A stretch of 64,000 bases of DNA. Source: Garcia nutans (Eukaryota > Streptophyta > Magnoliopsida > Malpighiales > Euphorbiaceae). The stretch covers positions 26,047,501 through 26,111,500 of the forward strand of contig CANTUV010000032.1 of NCBI GenBank assembly GCA_947685225.1, written 5' to 3'. The first letter of the stretch is position 1; every line of letters starts with the position of its first letter. The notes below the pieces were generated by a model. The model searched no databases. It had not been told where the DNA came from and saw nothing but the letters and a program-made list of their open reading frames with translations. A program made the position numbers and the translations under genes. Shown in pieces: positions 38,072 to 50,027 of this stretch.

Positions 38072-41000
38072 ATGGAGCCCGAACAAATTCAAAGGATGGT
38101 GGATGAGACCCTCAATGCCAAGATGGAAGAAATAAAAGAGGCCTTAACTGAGACCATGAAGAATCAATTGACTGCAATCTTAGAGAATCATGCCGAGGCA
38201 TCTGCTAGCACTAAAAAGCCAAATGACAAAGGGGAGACTAAAGTTGGTGAAGTGGTATTTGATGATGAAAAGGTGATCATTGATTATGATGATGATGATT
38301 GGGCTCAATACTACCAAGATGTTCAAGAGAAGAAGAAGGAACCGAAGGCTGTTGAGAAGGCAACTATTGAAAAGACCGAGACATCCGATGTTGAAAAGAT
38401 GATTGCTGATTTAGAAAAGAAATTTGAAAAGAAGCTGAAAACCGAAGAGATGTCCGAGATCGATAAACTATTTGAACAAGATGAAGAAGTCCCGTACAAG
38501 TTCAAGATGCCAACCTTTTTCAAGTACAATGGCACCGAAAATCCTCATCTCCATGTGAAGCAGTATATCACTGCTATGCAGTCTGCACGAGCTACTAAGG
38601 CTCAAACTCTAAGGTATTTTATGCTCTCATTGGACCCTGTTATCCAAAATTGGTTCAATACCTTAGATGATGTGTAATATCCCAAAATGTGCCCTAGAAG
38701 TTTTAGTATAATTGTTGTTTTATTTGAATTAAAATGTATATGTTATTGGAAAGAGAAAATAATTTAAAAAGGAGTGTATATGTTGTATATATGGATATAT
38801 ATATATATATATATATAACATATACACAAGTCAAATGGATGGTCAAAGGAAGAAGATATTTATTTTGGTTATGTATGAAATTACTAAAAAGGGCAAGTAA
38901 GTGAAAGGGAGTTTAATTGTATAGAAGAGGGTATTTAGATAATTTTCTTTTTAAATTGCTTAGTGGAGGTTTAAAGAGAGGGGAAATTTGACTTTGCTTC
39001 TTTTGTCTCTTTCATTTTCTTCTTTTCTTTTGGGTGGCCGGGTATCACCTAGACAAGAGAGCAAGGGGTTGTTTTGAGTTCCAAGTTTCAAATTGAAGGA
39101 AGATTTCAAGAAAACAAGTTAGAAATTCAAGAAGTTTATCATTTTTGGTAAGTTTTCTCTTGATTTCTCTTGTTCTATTTGGAATTTTGTTTGAGTTTGA
39201 TGGAGTGTTGTTGATCGTTGGAGTGTGTTTGTGTATGGTGTGTGTAAAAGTGTTGAAATGGAATTAAAGATAAGAAGTTAGGTTGGTGTTGGTGATGGAA
39301 GAGTAAGAGTTGTGTTTAGTGAAATTTTTTTCTGTTTTACAATTAGTAAAGGCTGTGACTTGTATGATTTTTAATTAAATATAGAAAAATTTTATTGAAG
39401 TGAATTTTTGATATGTTGTGCCTCTATGAGTCTTGAATGACTGAAAAATATGTTGATTTGATTTTGGAATGGTTATGATTTTGGAAAGATTATTTTTATT
39501 AGACCTGTTTCAGCAGGTACCTTAACTGAGACAGCTATCTTTCGGGATTTTTAATAAAATGTAGAAAAATAATATCCAATTGAATTTTGGATATGTTGTT
39601 TCTTAGTGAGTCTAGTATTTGAGAAAAATAATTTGGAACCACTTTGATTGAATTTAATTTACAGAATTCACAAAGTTCAGAACTGCTGCCAGGATGCAGG
39701 GCAATTGGAGCAGTCTGGTTGGGTGAACTATTTGACCAAGATTTTGTGTTCAGTTTGATCTGAAATTTTAAAGGAATGATTTTAAGATGTAAAACTAAAT
39801 TCTTTAAAAATTTTAGAATTTTTAGTCAAGTATATTATTTTATACAATTTTTCAAAATAAGGATTAAGTTGAGTCCAAAACCAGAATTTACTATTCATAT
39901 GGTCATTTTGCTAATACTCCTTTTGGATTAGGTTGTGAAGAGGTTGAATTGCCCTAATCTAAGTGTTGAGGATTCTTGGAAGAGTAAGTGTATAGATTGG
40001 TGTGAGTTGGTTTTAAGGTAAGTACAAACTACATAGTTGCATACACTTACATGATTTTGATACTTAATATATATTTGGTTGTAAATGTGTTAAGTGATCT
40101 ATTGCATTGTTGATGCATATTAATAATGTTATGTTTTGCATAAAGTGAACTTTGTAGAATGTATGTTGAAAATGTGAAAGATATGATGATATGATGAATT
40201 ATGAAATGTATGTTCAATGCAATTGATTATGAATACTTTAATGATGAATTGCCTTAATGTGAATTGAGATATGATGTGACATGAAGCCATTGTGGTTGGC
40301 TATGACAATGTAAATGAAATAATTGGGGCATGGTTGCCTATTTGATTATGGAATATGAAAGGAGAAATGAAATGAGAAATGAAATAAGAAATGAATTGAG
40401 AAAGAGATTGATAAAGAGATAAGTGAAATAATTGTATGATTAATATGTTATTCAATTTTCAGAGTTCTGAATTTGGTGGCATGCCTATGAATCACTGGAT
40501 AGGTGAAATGACCGGGTCGTAAGCCGATTCCAGTTAGAAAATGTGAAATGTGATGTTTTTGGGGTGAAATGACCGGGTCGTAAACCTCAAAAACAAATTA
40601 TTGAAACTAGATTGAGTGAAATGACTGGGTCGTAAGCACAAATCTAGTTAATTATCCATGGATAAATGTATTAATGATTATGATTATGGACCAAAACAGT
40701 AACTCTGAACTTTGAATAACATATTGGTGTATTTTGGGCCCATGCTTGTCTTTATTTTCAATGTGAATCATGAATGTTTTGATTAATTATTAAATAATGT
40801 AAGATTGTGAAATATAATATTCTTTTGAATTATTTATGAAACTTGATTGTGTGACATTGGCATTGCATTGAGGCATAATATTATGGTTGTTTGTATCACT
40901 AAGCCGTGGGCTTAGCGCGATTGTGGTTCATCGCACAGGTGACAGGGAAGAACCAGAGAGTTCCTCTAGGTTGAGTCGAGTCTAGATTTTGAAGTGTGAA

Positions 41001-42224
41001 TAGTGGGCTTAAAGATCGAAGACTGACTGCCAAACATGTATAAATTTTATGTTTTGTAAAACTGAAGTTTTGATGTATATGAATTTGTAAATATTGTTAC
41101 TTTCCGCTGCATAGTGAACAAATATTTTATCTACTGTGTTTCATAATAAACCTTTACTTTATTTTGTACTAGAAGTGTAAATCCTTTTTGCAGGTTGTAG
41201 TTGAGGTTATAAGGGGGATTTATTGGAAGTGTACTGAGAATGATTTTGTTTGCATTGGTTTGTGTAAAAATATTTTCAAAAAAATTAGAAAAAAACCCGT
41301 TTTGTCGACACTTGGGATTCAATTTCTAGGCGAAACTATGGCAAAATTTCTGTAAAAATCGGAACTAAAATTTGACTAAGTAAAATTGGTAGCAACATTA
41401 GGATAGTGTGGTGCCTCTACTCAGCTTACACACGTAGGTCGGGAAGGGGTGTTACATGATGGAACACAAAAGAGTTGGGATCTACTTTACAAAGCCTTCA
41501 TCCAACAATATGGATATAATGTTGAGTTGCAAGTTACCTTAATGGAAGTGGAGTCCATTAGGTAAAGGCCGAATGAGAATTTTGTAGATTATGTCAAGAG
41601 ATGGAGAAATAAGGCTACTTTACTCAAGAAGAGGCCTGATGAATCCGATCAAATAAGGATGATTATGAGAGGGGTGTTGCCTAATCTTCGTGAGAGGATG
41701 TCTCATGCACTCATCTGTGATTTCAAAGACCTTTTCCAAGCTGGTTTGCAAATTGAAGAATGGGAAAGGGAGAAGAGCCGTTTTGCAACAAAAAGGAAAG
41801 GGAGCTATCAATCTGGTAGCCAAAGTATGCAAAAGGCCGTCGGTGTTAGTGCTACTAACCAAGGAATGAGGAGACAATTTTCAAAATTGGGAAAATCGAT
41901 GTCTTGGGTTCTCAACAAGCTTCAAAGAAAGGGATTGCTACAACCCTTAAATCCTCGTCCTTTGCCTAACCCTCTCCCACCTAATTTTGACACTAAAACA
42001 TTTTGTCAATTTCACCAAATGCAAGGGCATGACACGGATAGATGTGTGAGGTTGAGACATGAGATTCAAAATCTAATTGACAATGGGAAGCTACCCGAGC
42101 CCAACAAGCCAACCACCAAAGACAACCCATTACCAAAGTTCAATAGGGTATCGCCACCGGCAACCTTCATGATTGGAGGAGGTTTGCATGAAGATTTTGT
42201 CATGTCTTCTTTTCAAGATGTGGG
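38072..42224 (+). pseudogene. gag of element Y, interrupted by a solo LTR and truncated by element Z
   Basis: Exonic parts are 38072-38672 and 41457-42224. The first encodes a coiled-coil-rich, acidic N-terminus (from MEPEQIQRMVDETL) and the start of the retrotransposon gag core (PHLHVKQYITAMQS, LSLDPVIQNWF). The second continues through the gag core (VDYVKRWRNKA-type) and a zinc-knuckle-like CQFHQMQGHDTDRC. It stops at SSFQDVG, where Z's LTR begins at 42225. A TAG lies near 41563. Compared with element X it lacks the last part of gag, protease and all of pol. Confidence 0.85.
38673..41456 (+). mobile_element. Solo LTR (2784 bp) in Y gag
   Basis: It begins TGTAATATCCC, ends GGTGTTACA and is flanked by the 5-bp duplication TGATG (38668-38672 and 41457-41461). 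The X gag shows the empty site (same sequence with one TGATG). It has no internal region, so it arose by LTR-LTR recombination. Blocks such as GGGTCGTAAGC (near 40512, 40571, 40627) and CTTAGCGCGATTGTGG (near 40912) recur in the 1.8-12.3 kb element's LTRs, so it is a distant relative, possibly a Tekay/Del-type chromovirus. Confidence 0.88.
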
Positions 42225-44398
42225 TGTGAACGGGGATTTTTGCCCCCACTCCCGGTGGAATGGTTCTTGCGACTTCGACACTGTTTAGGCTCGGGGCCTT
42301 AGAGAACACGAACCTAAGTTTGGAAAAAATGGAGTCGCCACCCGGACAGACCGGGAAAAAGAAAGGGGTGGATGACTCAATTCCTAAGGAATCCCCAACC
42401 CCCTAATGGGTTCGAAAAGTTGGATACGTATGGGGAAGGTGAGAAATGGCCCAGCACCCCCACAACGCCCGGTTCATTGGAACCGGCCTCCTTTACAGGT
42501 CTTAATATTATAAAATTCTTAAATATAACAACATTATCCATATTATACACAATAATTAAAAGAAAGCATCAATATATTAAAATCAAAGCAAGGTCCAAGC
42601 AAAACAAATAAATGGACACCCATCCAAAGATGGAAACATGTCCTTACATCACATGCCTAAATAGGACACCCACCGAAAGGTTGAAACATGCCCTTTAAAT
42701 TGGTTCTAAAATAGAAAAGTAAATTAAATTACATGATATTTAACTAATGAGGTACCCACCAAGTGGAAACATACCTCTTACAATATTTAGAAACCTAAAT
42801 AAATTGATAAAAGTAAATAATCATTCATCGTAAATAAATCATTCATCAAAAATATTAAATAGAAAGTAAACATCCATCCATGATAAGTTTAATGAGCCAA
42901 ACATTGAACTTAAATAAATTAAAGAATGTAAAATAAATCAAAGCATAATCAAATATGGAATTGAATAAGGTAAATAAAAATCCAAATTATAGCTACTGTT
43001 TCCATTTAGGGTTCTTTATTTCATGTGTTAGGGTTTTGGAATTCATAGAGTTAGGCTACTGTGACTTTTTTAAGGAATTAAAATAGATTAAGGTTTTATA
43101 TTTTAAAAGGTTGGTAAGACTCTTTGATTAAACAAATTAAGATTTGAATGGTGAAATAATGAAACTAGGGTTTTGGACACTTTAAAATACTTTTGATTTG
43201 TGGCTTTAAATGATGATTTCAAGCTTACTGTGTAAATTTAAAATATTTGTGGTTTTATGGTTTTTAAAGTTCTAAAGGATTAAAGTTTAGAAAAAGTTAG
43301 GGTTTAAGGTTTTAAAGGGGTTAGAGTTTACTGTTTTAGGTTTGGAAGTTGAATTTGGGTTTAGTATTTTTAAATTAGGTTTCGGTGATGCATGAAGCTT
43401 TTGGGATTTGAAAATCAATTTGATACTTTTATGAGGTTTTATGAAAGTAAACCAATGATTTAAAGTCTTTTATAAATAGAAAATATTTTTTTAAGGCTTT
43501 TTTGAAAGAAACAGAATTTTAATTTAAGGTTTTGAAAAGAAACAAGTTAAATTAGGGTTTTAAGATTTTGATAAATCAAAAATAACAATTGTAAGTTTTT
43601 TGGAAAACAAAACAACGAAATAGTATTTTTAACTTTAGAAAAACTAAATTAAAGGTTCTGGGATTTTGAATTAAAAGAAGCAACTAGATGAATTAAGCTA
43701 CTGTAAAAAAAAAAAACAAAAAGAATTTAGAATTCAAACTTTCTTTCGTGGGGTTGCACCAAAATTGCTTCTTGGATCAACCAAATCAAAGGCAGTTGAT
43801 ACCTTTGATGAATTATTTGAATTGGTTTTCGGTTCTCTAAAAAAAATCAACTTAGTTCCCAGTTTTCCTTAACTGATTCGGTTTCCCCTTTGTTTCAAGT
43901 TTTTTCTCCTAATTTCTGATTACTTTTCCTCCCTTTTTGTGTTGTTATTTATAGAAGTTTTTATTTATTTATGGTTTTTCCTAGTTACTCACGGCATGCA
44001 ATATTTAATAAGAAAAGGAAACTGAAACCTAATTGTATTAGGTTTCGAAAAATTTGCGTCGAAAAATTTCGCTGGAAAAAAAAACTACTGCGAAAAAATT
44101 ACGCAGGGGGAATAGGCCTGCAGGCCATTTCGCCCGCAGCGAGTGAAATGGCCCACGGCCAAGCCCTTGCTGGTGGTTTTCGGCGACGATTTTTTTATCG
44201 CCGATTTATATTTATATTTTTTGATTTTTTTTGTTTATTTTTATTTTTTATTAATAAAAATTAGATAATAAAGCAAAAATTATTTAATTAAGATAACAAA
44301 AATTATTTTAGACCAATTAAAATATATTAGACAACACAAAAATTATTTTGGACTAAATAAAATATATTGGACTGGACTGGGTAAAAAATTAAGGGTCT
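42225..44398 (-). repeat. Element Z 3' LTR (about 2174 bp)
   Basis: It starts TGTGAACGG on + and ends near AAGGGTCT. It is homologous to the X LTRs but visibly more diverged from them than they are from each other. The last bases and the polypurine tract expected next to 44400 are missing, so a small deletion lies at this edge. GC-rich hairpin remnant near 44122-44155. Confidence 0.85.
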
Positions 44399-44399
44399 T

Positions 44400-45185
44400 T
44401 GGGTTCTGGACCCGGTTTGAGTTCTGGATTCAAGGATAATTCTAGGTTCTGGACCTAAGAAAAATTTGGGTTCTGGACCTGAACTAAGTTCTGGACTTAG
44501 AAATAATTCTAGGTTCTGGACCTAATGGTAAAATTGGGTTCTGGACCCGAGCTAAGTTCTGGACTTAGAAAAGATTCTAGGTTCTGGACCTAAGTAAAAT
44601 TTGAGTTCTGGACTCGAGATATGTTCTGGATTTAGGAATAAATTTTAGGTTTCGGACCTAAGAAAATTTGGATTATGGACCCGGTTCGAGTTCTGGACTC
44701 AAGGAAGATTCTAGGTTCTATACCTAAGAAAAATTTGGGTTCTGGACTCGGTTCGAGTTCTGGACTCAAGGATAATTCTAGGTTCTGTACCTAAGGAAAA
44801 TTTGGGTTATGGACCCGGTTCGAGTTCTGGACTCAAGGATAATTCTAGGTTTTGGACCTGAGGAAGATACTAGGTTCTGGACCTAAGAAAAATTTGGGTT
44901 TTGGACCCGGTTCGAGTTCTGGACTCAAGGATAATTCTAGATTCTGGACCTAAGAAAAATTTGGGTTATAGACCCGGTTCGAGTTCTGGACTCAAGGATA
45001 ATTCTAGGTTCTGGACCTAAGAAAAATTTGGGTTCTGGACCCGGTTCGAGTTCTGGACTCAAGGAAGATTCTAGGTACTGGACCTAAGAAAAATTTGGGT
45101 TCTGGACTCGAGCTAAGTACTGGACTTAGAAACAAATTCTAGGTTCTAGACCTAAGGAAAATTTGGATTATGGACCCGAGTTAAT
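44400..45185. repeat. GTTCTGGACCTAAG tandem array (element Z)
   Basis: Ten or more imperfect units alternating TCTAGGTTCTGGACCTAAG and CGGTTCGAGTTCTGGACTCA. It is longer and more homogeneous than the X array at 33185-33655. In plants the Tat 3' region often holds such family-specific minisatellites. Non-coding. Confidence 0.88.
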
Positions 45186-45319
45186 AATTTTTATTTCAAA
45201 AAGTTTGGCTAATTTTTATGCATATGTCATCTTATTGCCTCATGGGTGTAAGAATATTTGTATACCTGTAATTATTTGAATGATTAAAATGAATATATGA
45301 ATTTACTGTTTATTTACGG

Positions 45320-45560
45320 TGTAATCACTGTTCATACACTATTTACTATTCATAAATAGTAAATCTACGATTTGCAAATAGTATCAAATAGTATTACTAT
45401 TAGAAATAGTATTTTCACTATTCATCAATAGTAATACTATTAATAAATAGTAACATTTACTATTTATCAATAGTAATACTATTCATAAATAGTAAAATTT
45501 ACTATTCAACAATAGTAAAGTTTATTATTCATGAATAGTAAAATTTACTATTCATGAGCA
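45320..45560. repeat. ACTATT/AATAGT palindrome array (element Z)
   Basis: About ten dyads such as TACTATTCATAAATAGTAA, AATAGTATTTTCACTATT and TTACTATTCATGAATAGTAA in a 240-bp stretch that ends about 40 bp before the PMD-gene TATA box. Expanded relative to element X (33790-33905). Confidence 0.8.
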
Positions 45561-45599
45561 GTTTTGAATTTTGTTTTTTTTTTTTGCTTGCCGTTTCTC

Positions 45600-45606
45600 T
45601 ATAAAA
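45600..45606 (+). promoter_or_regulatory. TATA box of the antisense PMD gene
   Basis: TATAAAA within CCGTTTCTCTATAAAAAG, 94 bp before the ATG at 45700. Context and spacing are conserved with 33947-33954 in X. Confidence 0.6.
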
Positions 45607-45699
45607 AGCCACCATTCCTTTATTTTACTTCACAACACGATTTCAATTTCATAATTCTCTCAAATTTCTTTCAATTTTAGCATATATTTTTCAAAAATA

Positions 45700-48466
45700 A
45701 TGCATGCTTCGAGGTCAAGGACTCATTCTAATGCCGAGTTATTGGAGTTTATTCGGCACCATGAAGATGAAAATTTAGATATACTAGCCGGGATGCCGCT
45801 CCATCGCAGTTCCAATCAAAAGAGCGAGGTAATTATTTTTTTTCTTTTTTCTTGATTTTTTGCGCTTTTTTTGTTATATATTTTTGTATTTTTTTTGTTA
45901 TTATTTGTTATTGTGAAAAAATAAATTAATTTAAGTAGATAGAATAACATGTGCTTACCTGGTATTAACTTACCTGGGTCTGTGTTAGCATGATCGTTGC
46001 GTTGTTCAGGCTGGAGGGTGTATCTATAAAGCCCGACAATGGTACAATGTAGTGCCTTCTTGGATAAGGCGGATTATCCAAGATTGCGGCTTTGAGTAGT
46101 TCATCTTACAATTGCCATCCGAGGAATATCAAATAGACCGAAGCGTAGTCCAGACGCTTGCAGAACGATGGTTGGATACAACCCACACTTTTCACTTGCC
46201 CATTGGAAAAATAACAATTGGCTCGGTCGATTTTATTGCCATTACCGTCCTTCGATATGATGGTGCTCCAGTTCCCCTGACCAACGATATTTTAACTTTT
46301 GAAGAAATTCAGGAATTAATTGGTATGGAACCATCATATAAAGGGCCTTTTAAGATAAAAATCGAGCCAATTCATAGTTATTGGATGAACTACGAAGGAC
46401 GGGTTGGCAGAGACATGGCTGAATAGTACGCTTGAGGATTTTTGTTATATCTGCTAGGGTCGACCATCTTAGGCAGCACTGAATCATCCATTCACTTGTC
46501 AGTGTTGAGTGCCCTTTCTTATCTCAGAATGGTACCATCTTCTAGCTGGGGTGAAGCTAGTCAAGCGTGTCTTTACCATGGAATTGACAAGCTTTGTCGA
46601 AATAAGAAGTCTTTTGTCGGCTTGATGGCGGTTGTCGATGTATTCTTTCTTCCACCAATGTCATTTCCACTCTTTTCTTGAATGTGATCTTTATTGTTAT
46701 TGTAGGTATGGGAAAATGAACACAACCTCGTGAGGGTACCCGGTATTTCCCGAGAGAGAATCGGGTATTCGAGATTAAATTACTGGTTGTCCGATCCTGT
46801 GGACATTCCAAGCTCTCATCACGTGCATACTCACCGCTATGTGTTGAGCCGCTTAACTTGGGACCAGGTAAAAATAACATTAGTATGCTTTAAATTTTAT
46901 GTAAAAGTTTTACTTACCTTATGTTATTTTGCAGGTGAATTTGGCCTGGTGGAGCCTAGAAGAGCGACCAAACTGGTCTCCTTTGATGAGGGCTGCACTA
47001 TCTTTCCAACATTCTCGCCGAATTATTGCTGGCCCAGTATCTAGTGGCTGGTTTCTCAGGGAGAGAGTTTATGAATGGTTTCTCGGTCCAGAGCAGTGGA
47101 GGTTTCCAATGCAAATCCCATAATATACTTTAAATATTATGTCGATGCCGGAGGATGCATGGTGATCGGCCCGGTATGGTTATGATGCCGAGTCATTTCT
47201 CCATTTACCGGGTCCATTTTACGCCTATTTCATTCAAAAAAGACTCTTGAACTTTGATGTATCTCCTGTTGGTGTGCGGGAGATTTCTGACGAAAATGAG
47301 GGTAGAGATGAAGAAGAACATCACGGCGGTGCAGGAGAGTCTGTTCCACATCTCGGGGTCAGTACTTCTCAGGTAAATGGCCGTGTCAGTTGAGTGTGTT
47401 GTCTTCTATTTCTCCTTTGGTCTTCTTTGTTCTTTGAAGATGAGAGTGACACGGCCAGTGGCTTGGCCGTTTCTCCTGGGTGTATCAGCTTCTGCATTTT
47501 TTCTTTGGTTCTTCTTTATTCTTGGCTTAGGATGGGACACAGCCAAGCTTGTGGCCATGTTATGTGACACGGCCAGTGACTTGGCCGTGTTGCCTGCCAG
47601 TGTCACCTACTGTTTCTTTTCTTTCTTTGCGTGGTCCTTCTTGACTTTATCCTTTAGGTGAGACACGGCCAGTGGGTTGGCCGTGTCTCCTGCCCGTGTC
47701 ATGTTCTGCCAAGATTTCATTTGAGGTGACACGGCCAAGCTTTATTTGGCTTGGCCATGTCTTGCTTGATTCATGCTCTTCTTTCCTTGTTTTGATTTCC
47801 AAGGGAATTTTTGCACTTTAACGACTTTTCCCTTGCAACTTTTTCTTTCTTTGATTTTTCAATGATTGTTGCAAGCTGTTGGCTCATTTGATCATGAGGC
47901 TGGACCTTCCTTTACTGCCCCTTCACCTACTTGCTCTAGCTCGCCAGATATGCCATCTCATCCGCAGGGTATTGATTTGAATTACCTGGTACGTTTCTCA
48001 TTTCATAGTAGTTTATGCTATATGTATGCATGATTATGTATGCTCTTACCTTTTCCTCCTTGGCTCACAGCGAATGCTCGAAGAACAAAATAAGAAACTT
48101 CAAGAAGAGTTAGCTGCAAGTTGTCAGCAGGCTTCTTATTTTGAAAGTTTATATCATCAATCCGAACAACATTTTTGAGACTTCCGATTTCAGGGGATGA
48201 GGGATCCCGGTGCTTCTTCATCGAGAGGCCCCCAGACTGATGAACATGAGATCCTTTCGTCTGCTTCTGATGAGGACTATGACGGATTGAAACCTTAAGG
48301 TAATAGGGATTTTAGTTCCCCTACTTCGGGTGATCCCGGGATGAGTAATTTGCCAGGTTTTGGTGCTCCTGCTTCTGGCGGACTTGAGACGATTGATTTA
48401 CCCCCTCCTCCAACAGGCAATGATTTTTTCAAGTCTTTATTTGGTAACTTACCACCACCATGTTAG
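45700..48466 (+). pseudogene. Plant-mobile-domain (PMD) gene, antisense within element Z
   Basis: Exons by eye: 45700-45828, about 45975-46680, 46706-46867, 46935-47374, about 47876-47987 and about 48071-48466. The first exon encodes MHASRSRTHSNAELL. The PMD core starts with AERWLDTTHTFHLPIGKITI and continues with the FEEIQELIGM segment, LLYLLGSTILG, SSWGEASQACLYHGI and later YWLSDPVDIP and WFLGPEQWRF. The tail has a short coiled coil (MLEEQNKKLQEELAA) and ends near FKSLFGNLPPP. PMDs occur in the host MAIN/MAIL1 proteins and in plant transposons. Stops near 46097, 46424, 47122 and 48177 mean this copy is dead. It reads opposite to Z's gag-pol and occupies the 3' space, as antisense extra ORFs do in other Tat elements. 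Confidence 0.75.
47440..47760. repeat. GACACGGCCA dyad repeats in a PMD-gene intron
   Basis: Five imperfect copies of GACACGGCCAGTGGCTTGG followed by CCGTGT, each a near-palindrome, spaced about 70-110 bp apart in the intron between 47374 and 47876. They are much more GC-rich than the surroundings. Confidence 0.75.
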
Positions 48467-48720
48467 TGATATGTAAATATTGTAGCAATTGTAAAATAAT
48501 GTATAATAATGAAAAATATACAATTTGTATCTTTAACGTAACTTCCTCTTTTTTTTTTTGTTACAGTACACCATAGTTTCATAATTGACATCCACTTCAT
48601 TTGCTAAACCAAATCCAACATGGTAAAGGAAATTGCCACTAATTCCTTTCCTTATGCCATATGGTCTTATCCTTTCCCATCACCTTTTCCATTTCATTTT
48701 TGAAAAATGTTTGTTTTCTC

Positions 48721-48728
48721 TATATAAA
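48721..48728 (+). promoter_or_regulatory. TATA box of the antisense DUF7745-like gene
   Basis: TATATAAA in TTTTCTCTATATAAATC, 100 bp before the ATG at 48828 and the same motif context as the PMD gene promoters. Confidence 0.55.
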
Positions 48729-48827
48729 TCACCCTTCATGCCATATTTTAATACATAAACCAAAATTCTTTCTCTTTCAACGTGAAGACTCCCTTTAATA
48801 ATTTTAATTTTTCTTTATTCATTCACC

Positions 48828-50027
48828 ATGACCGAGCATCATTCAAAGAAGATAAAAATTCTATTTAAAAAAAATGGATGCCATTCATTGGAAGCAAATT
48901 TCATGGTCAAAACTTGATGTTTTAAAATGTTTTCAAAATGTCAAATTGGACCACTCCTTCTTACATGCCATGGCTTCCTTTTGGAATATAGATTCCAGGG
49001 TATTTAGAATTAATGGCTTTGAAATATGTCCTTTGATTGAAGAATTTGAGGCCATCCTTGGATATCCCAATAATCAACAAATGGCGTTACCCACATTGAT
49101 TTCTAAGACTTAACAGAAGATGCAGATGTTATTTCAAATTCCAAAACCCAAAGTTCTTCGGTTGATGAGAGGTTAAAAAATTCTACTTGCTCTTTTGATT
49201 GACTTTTGTCTCTCTCATTTGGCCCCTACTAAGGCATGGGGACGCATGCTTTATCTTTGCTTGCTCGGCCAATTCTTGCTTGTTTCTTCTGACAGTGATA
49301 TTGATCCATGAGTATTGGATATTATGGACCAAATGGACGGAGGCTTATCACCAGTACCTGTGATTTTAGCCGAGACCTTAGTTGGATTAGACCGATTTAA
49401 ATTAGGATTGTCAAAGAGACTGACTGGGAGTCTGTTGTTGCTTTAGGTAATTACCTAAACTGCCCTTTCGGGTTTTCAATTTAGGTTTTCTTTTTTCTTT
49501 CTTTTCTTTATTGCTCTAATTTTTGCCTAGTTCGCCCAAGTGGGTTTTCGAAACTAGCGAGCTGTCCTAATTTTTGCCTAAGCTGCCCTTGCGGGTTTTC
49601 AACTTAGCGGACTCTTTTTTTTTCACAGATTTGGCTTCAGGAGCGTCTTTGTTTGCTTGATACTCCATCCGTGAATTTTGCCAGATACCTGCCACGTCAT
49701 CATTATGCTAGGAAGCTACTCCATCCTACTTCTTCATATGCTGCCTGGGTTGACTGGATCCACTCACGCTCCAAAGTCAATATTCGTTGGTTGGTACTTT
49801 GGTGGAAGATTTCTCATATCACCATGAGAACATACTTGATGTACGTTCCCCTTGCTGCTCTTCATCAAGGTATATGCTATGATCCTCACCGACTTGGGCG
49901 TCAGTATGGAGCTGAGCCTCATGATCCTGACTTTGCTCCCGACTTAGACATACCTTACTTGACTGAAGCCTACTTGGATCGGCAGAGGCAAAGCTGGCCT
50001 GCACGTTACACTTATCGACTGCCATAG
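48828..50027 (+). pseudogene. DUF7745-like gene, antisense within element Z
   Basis: The start is taken at the ATG at 48828 (MTEHHSKKIKILFKK). A frame change in the A-run at 48868 leads into the long frame from 48874, with SWSKLDVLKCF and the signature FEICPLIEEFEAILGYP. The frame then runs with stops near 49111, 49173 and 49309 to about 49445. An intron (49446-49628) precedes the last exon (49629-50027), which encodes IWLQERLCLL, RYLPRHHYARKL and YVPLAALHQGICYDP and ends at a TAG. This order (EEFEALL-type box, then a W-rich tail) is seen in plant proteins often annotated as transposon-associated DUF7745. Function unknown. It converges with the integrase end at 50439. Confidence 0.65.
49446..49628 (+). 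repeat. Intron with GCCCTTTCGGGTTTTC repeat units
   Basis: Three to four imperfect units (TTGCCTAAGCTGCCCTTGCG, GGTTTTCAACTTAGCG and similar). The same units recur outside the gene at 50270-50425 between the two convergent genes. Confidence 0.6.

Larger units (their letters stand above)
34712..42224 (+). mobile_element. Tat-like element Y, 5' half only (+ strand)
   Basis: It has a 5' LTR, primer site, leader and gag, and stops inside the gag tail where element Z begins. Its left flank GTTGG (34707-34711) has no partner in the window, and the rest of gag-pol and the 3' LTR are missing. It is interrupted by a solo LTR at 38673-41456. Confidence 0.8.

Noticed and set aside
42372..42611. Conserved small ORF in the LTRs (also 30922-31263, 36498-36734, 59696-59935)
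   Set aside because: Frames of similar length appear in all LTR copies because the LTRs are homologous; the reading frame is not protected from indels and no domain is seen.
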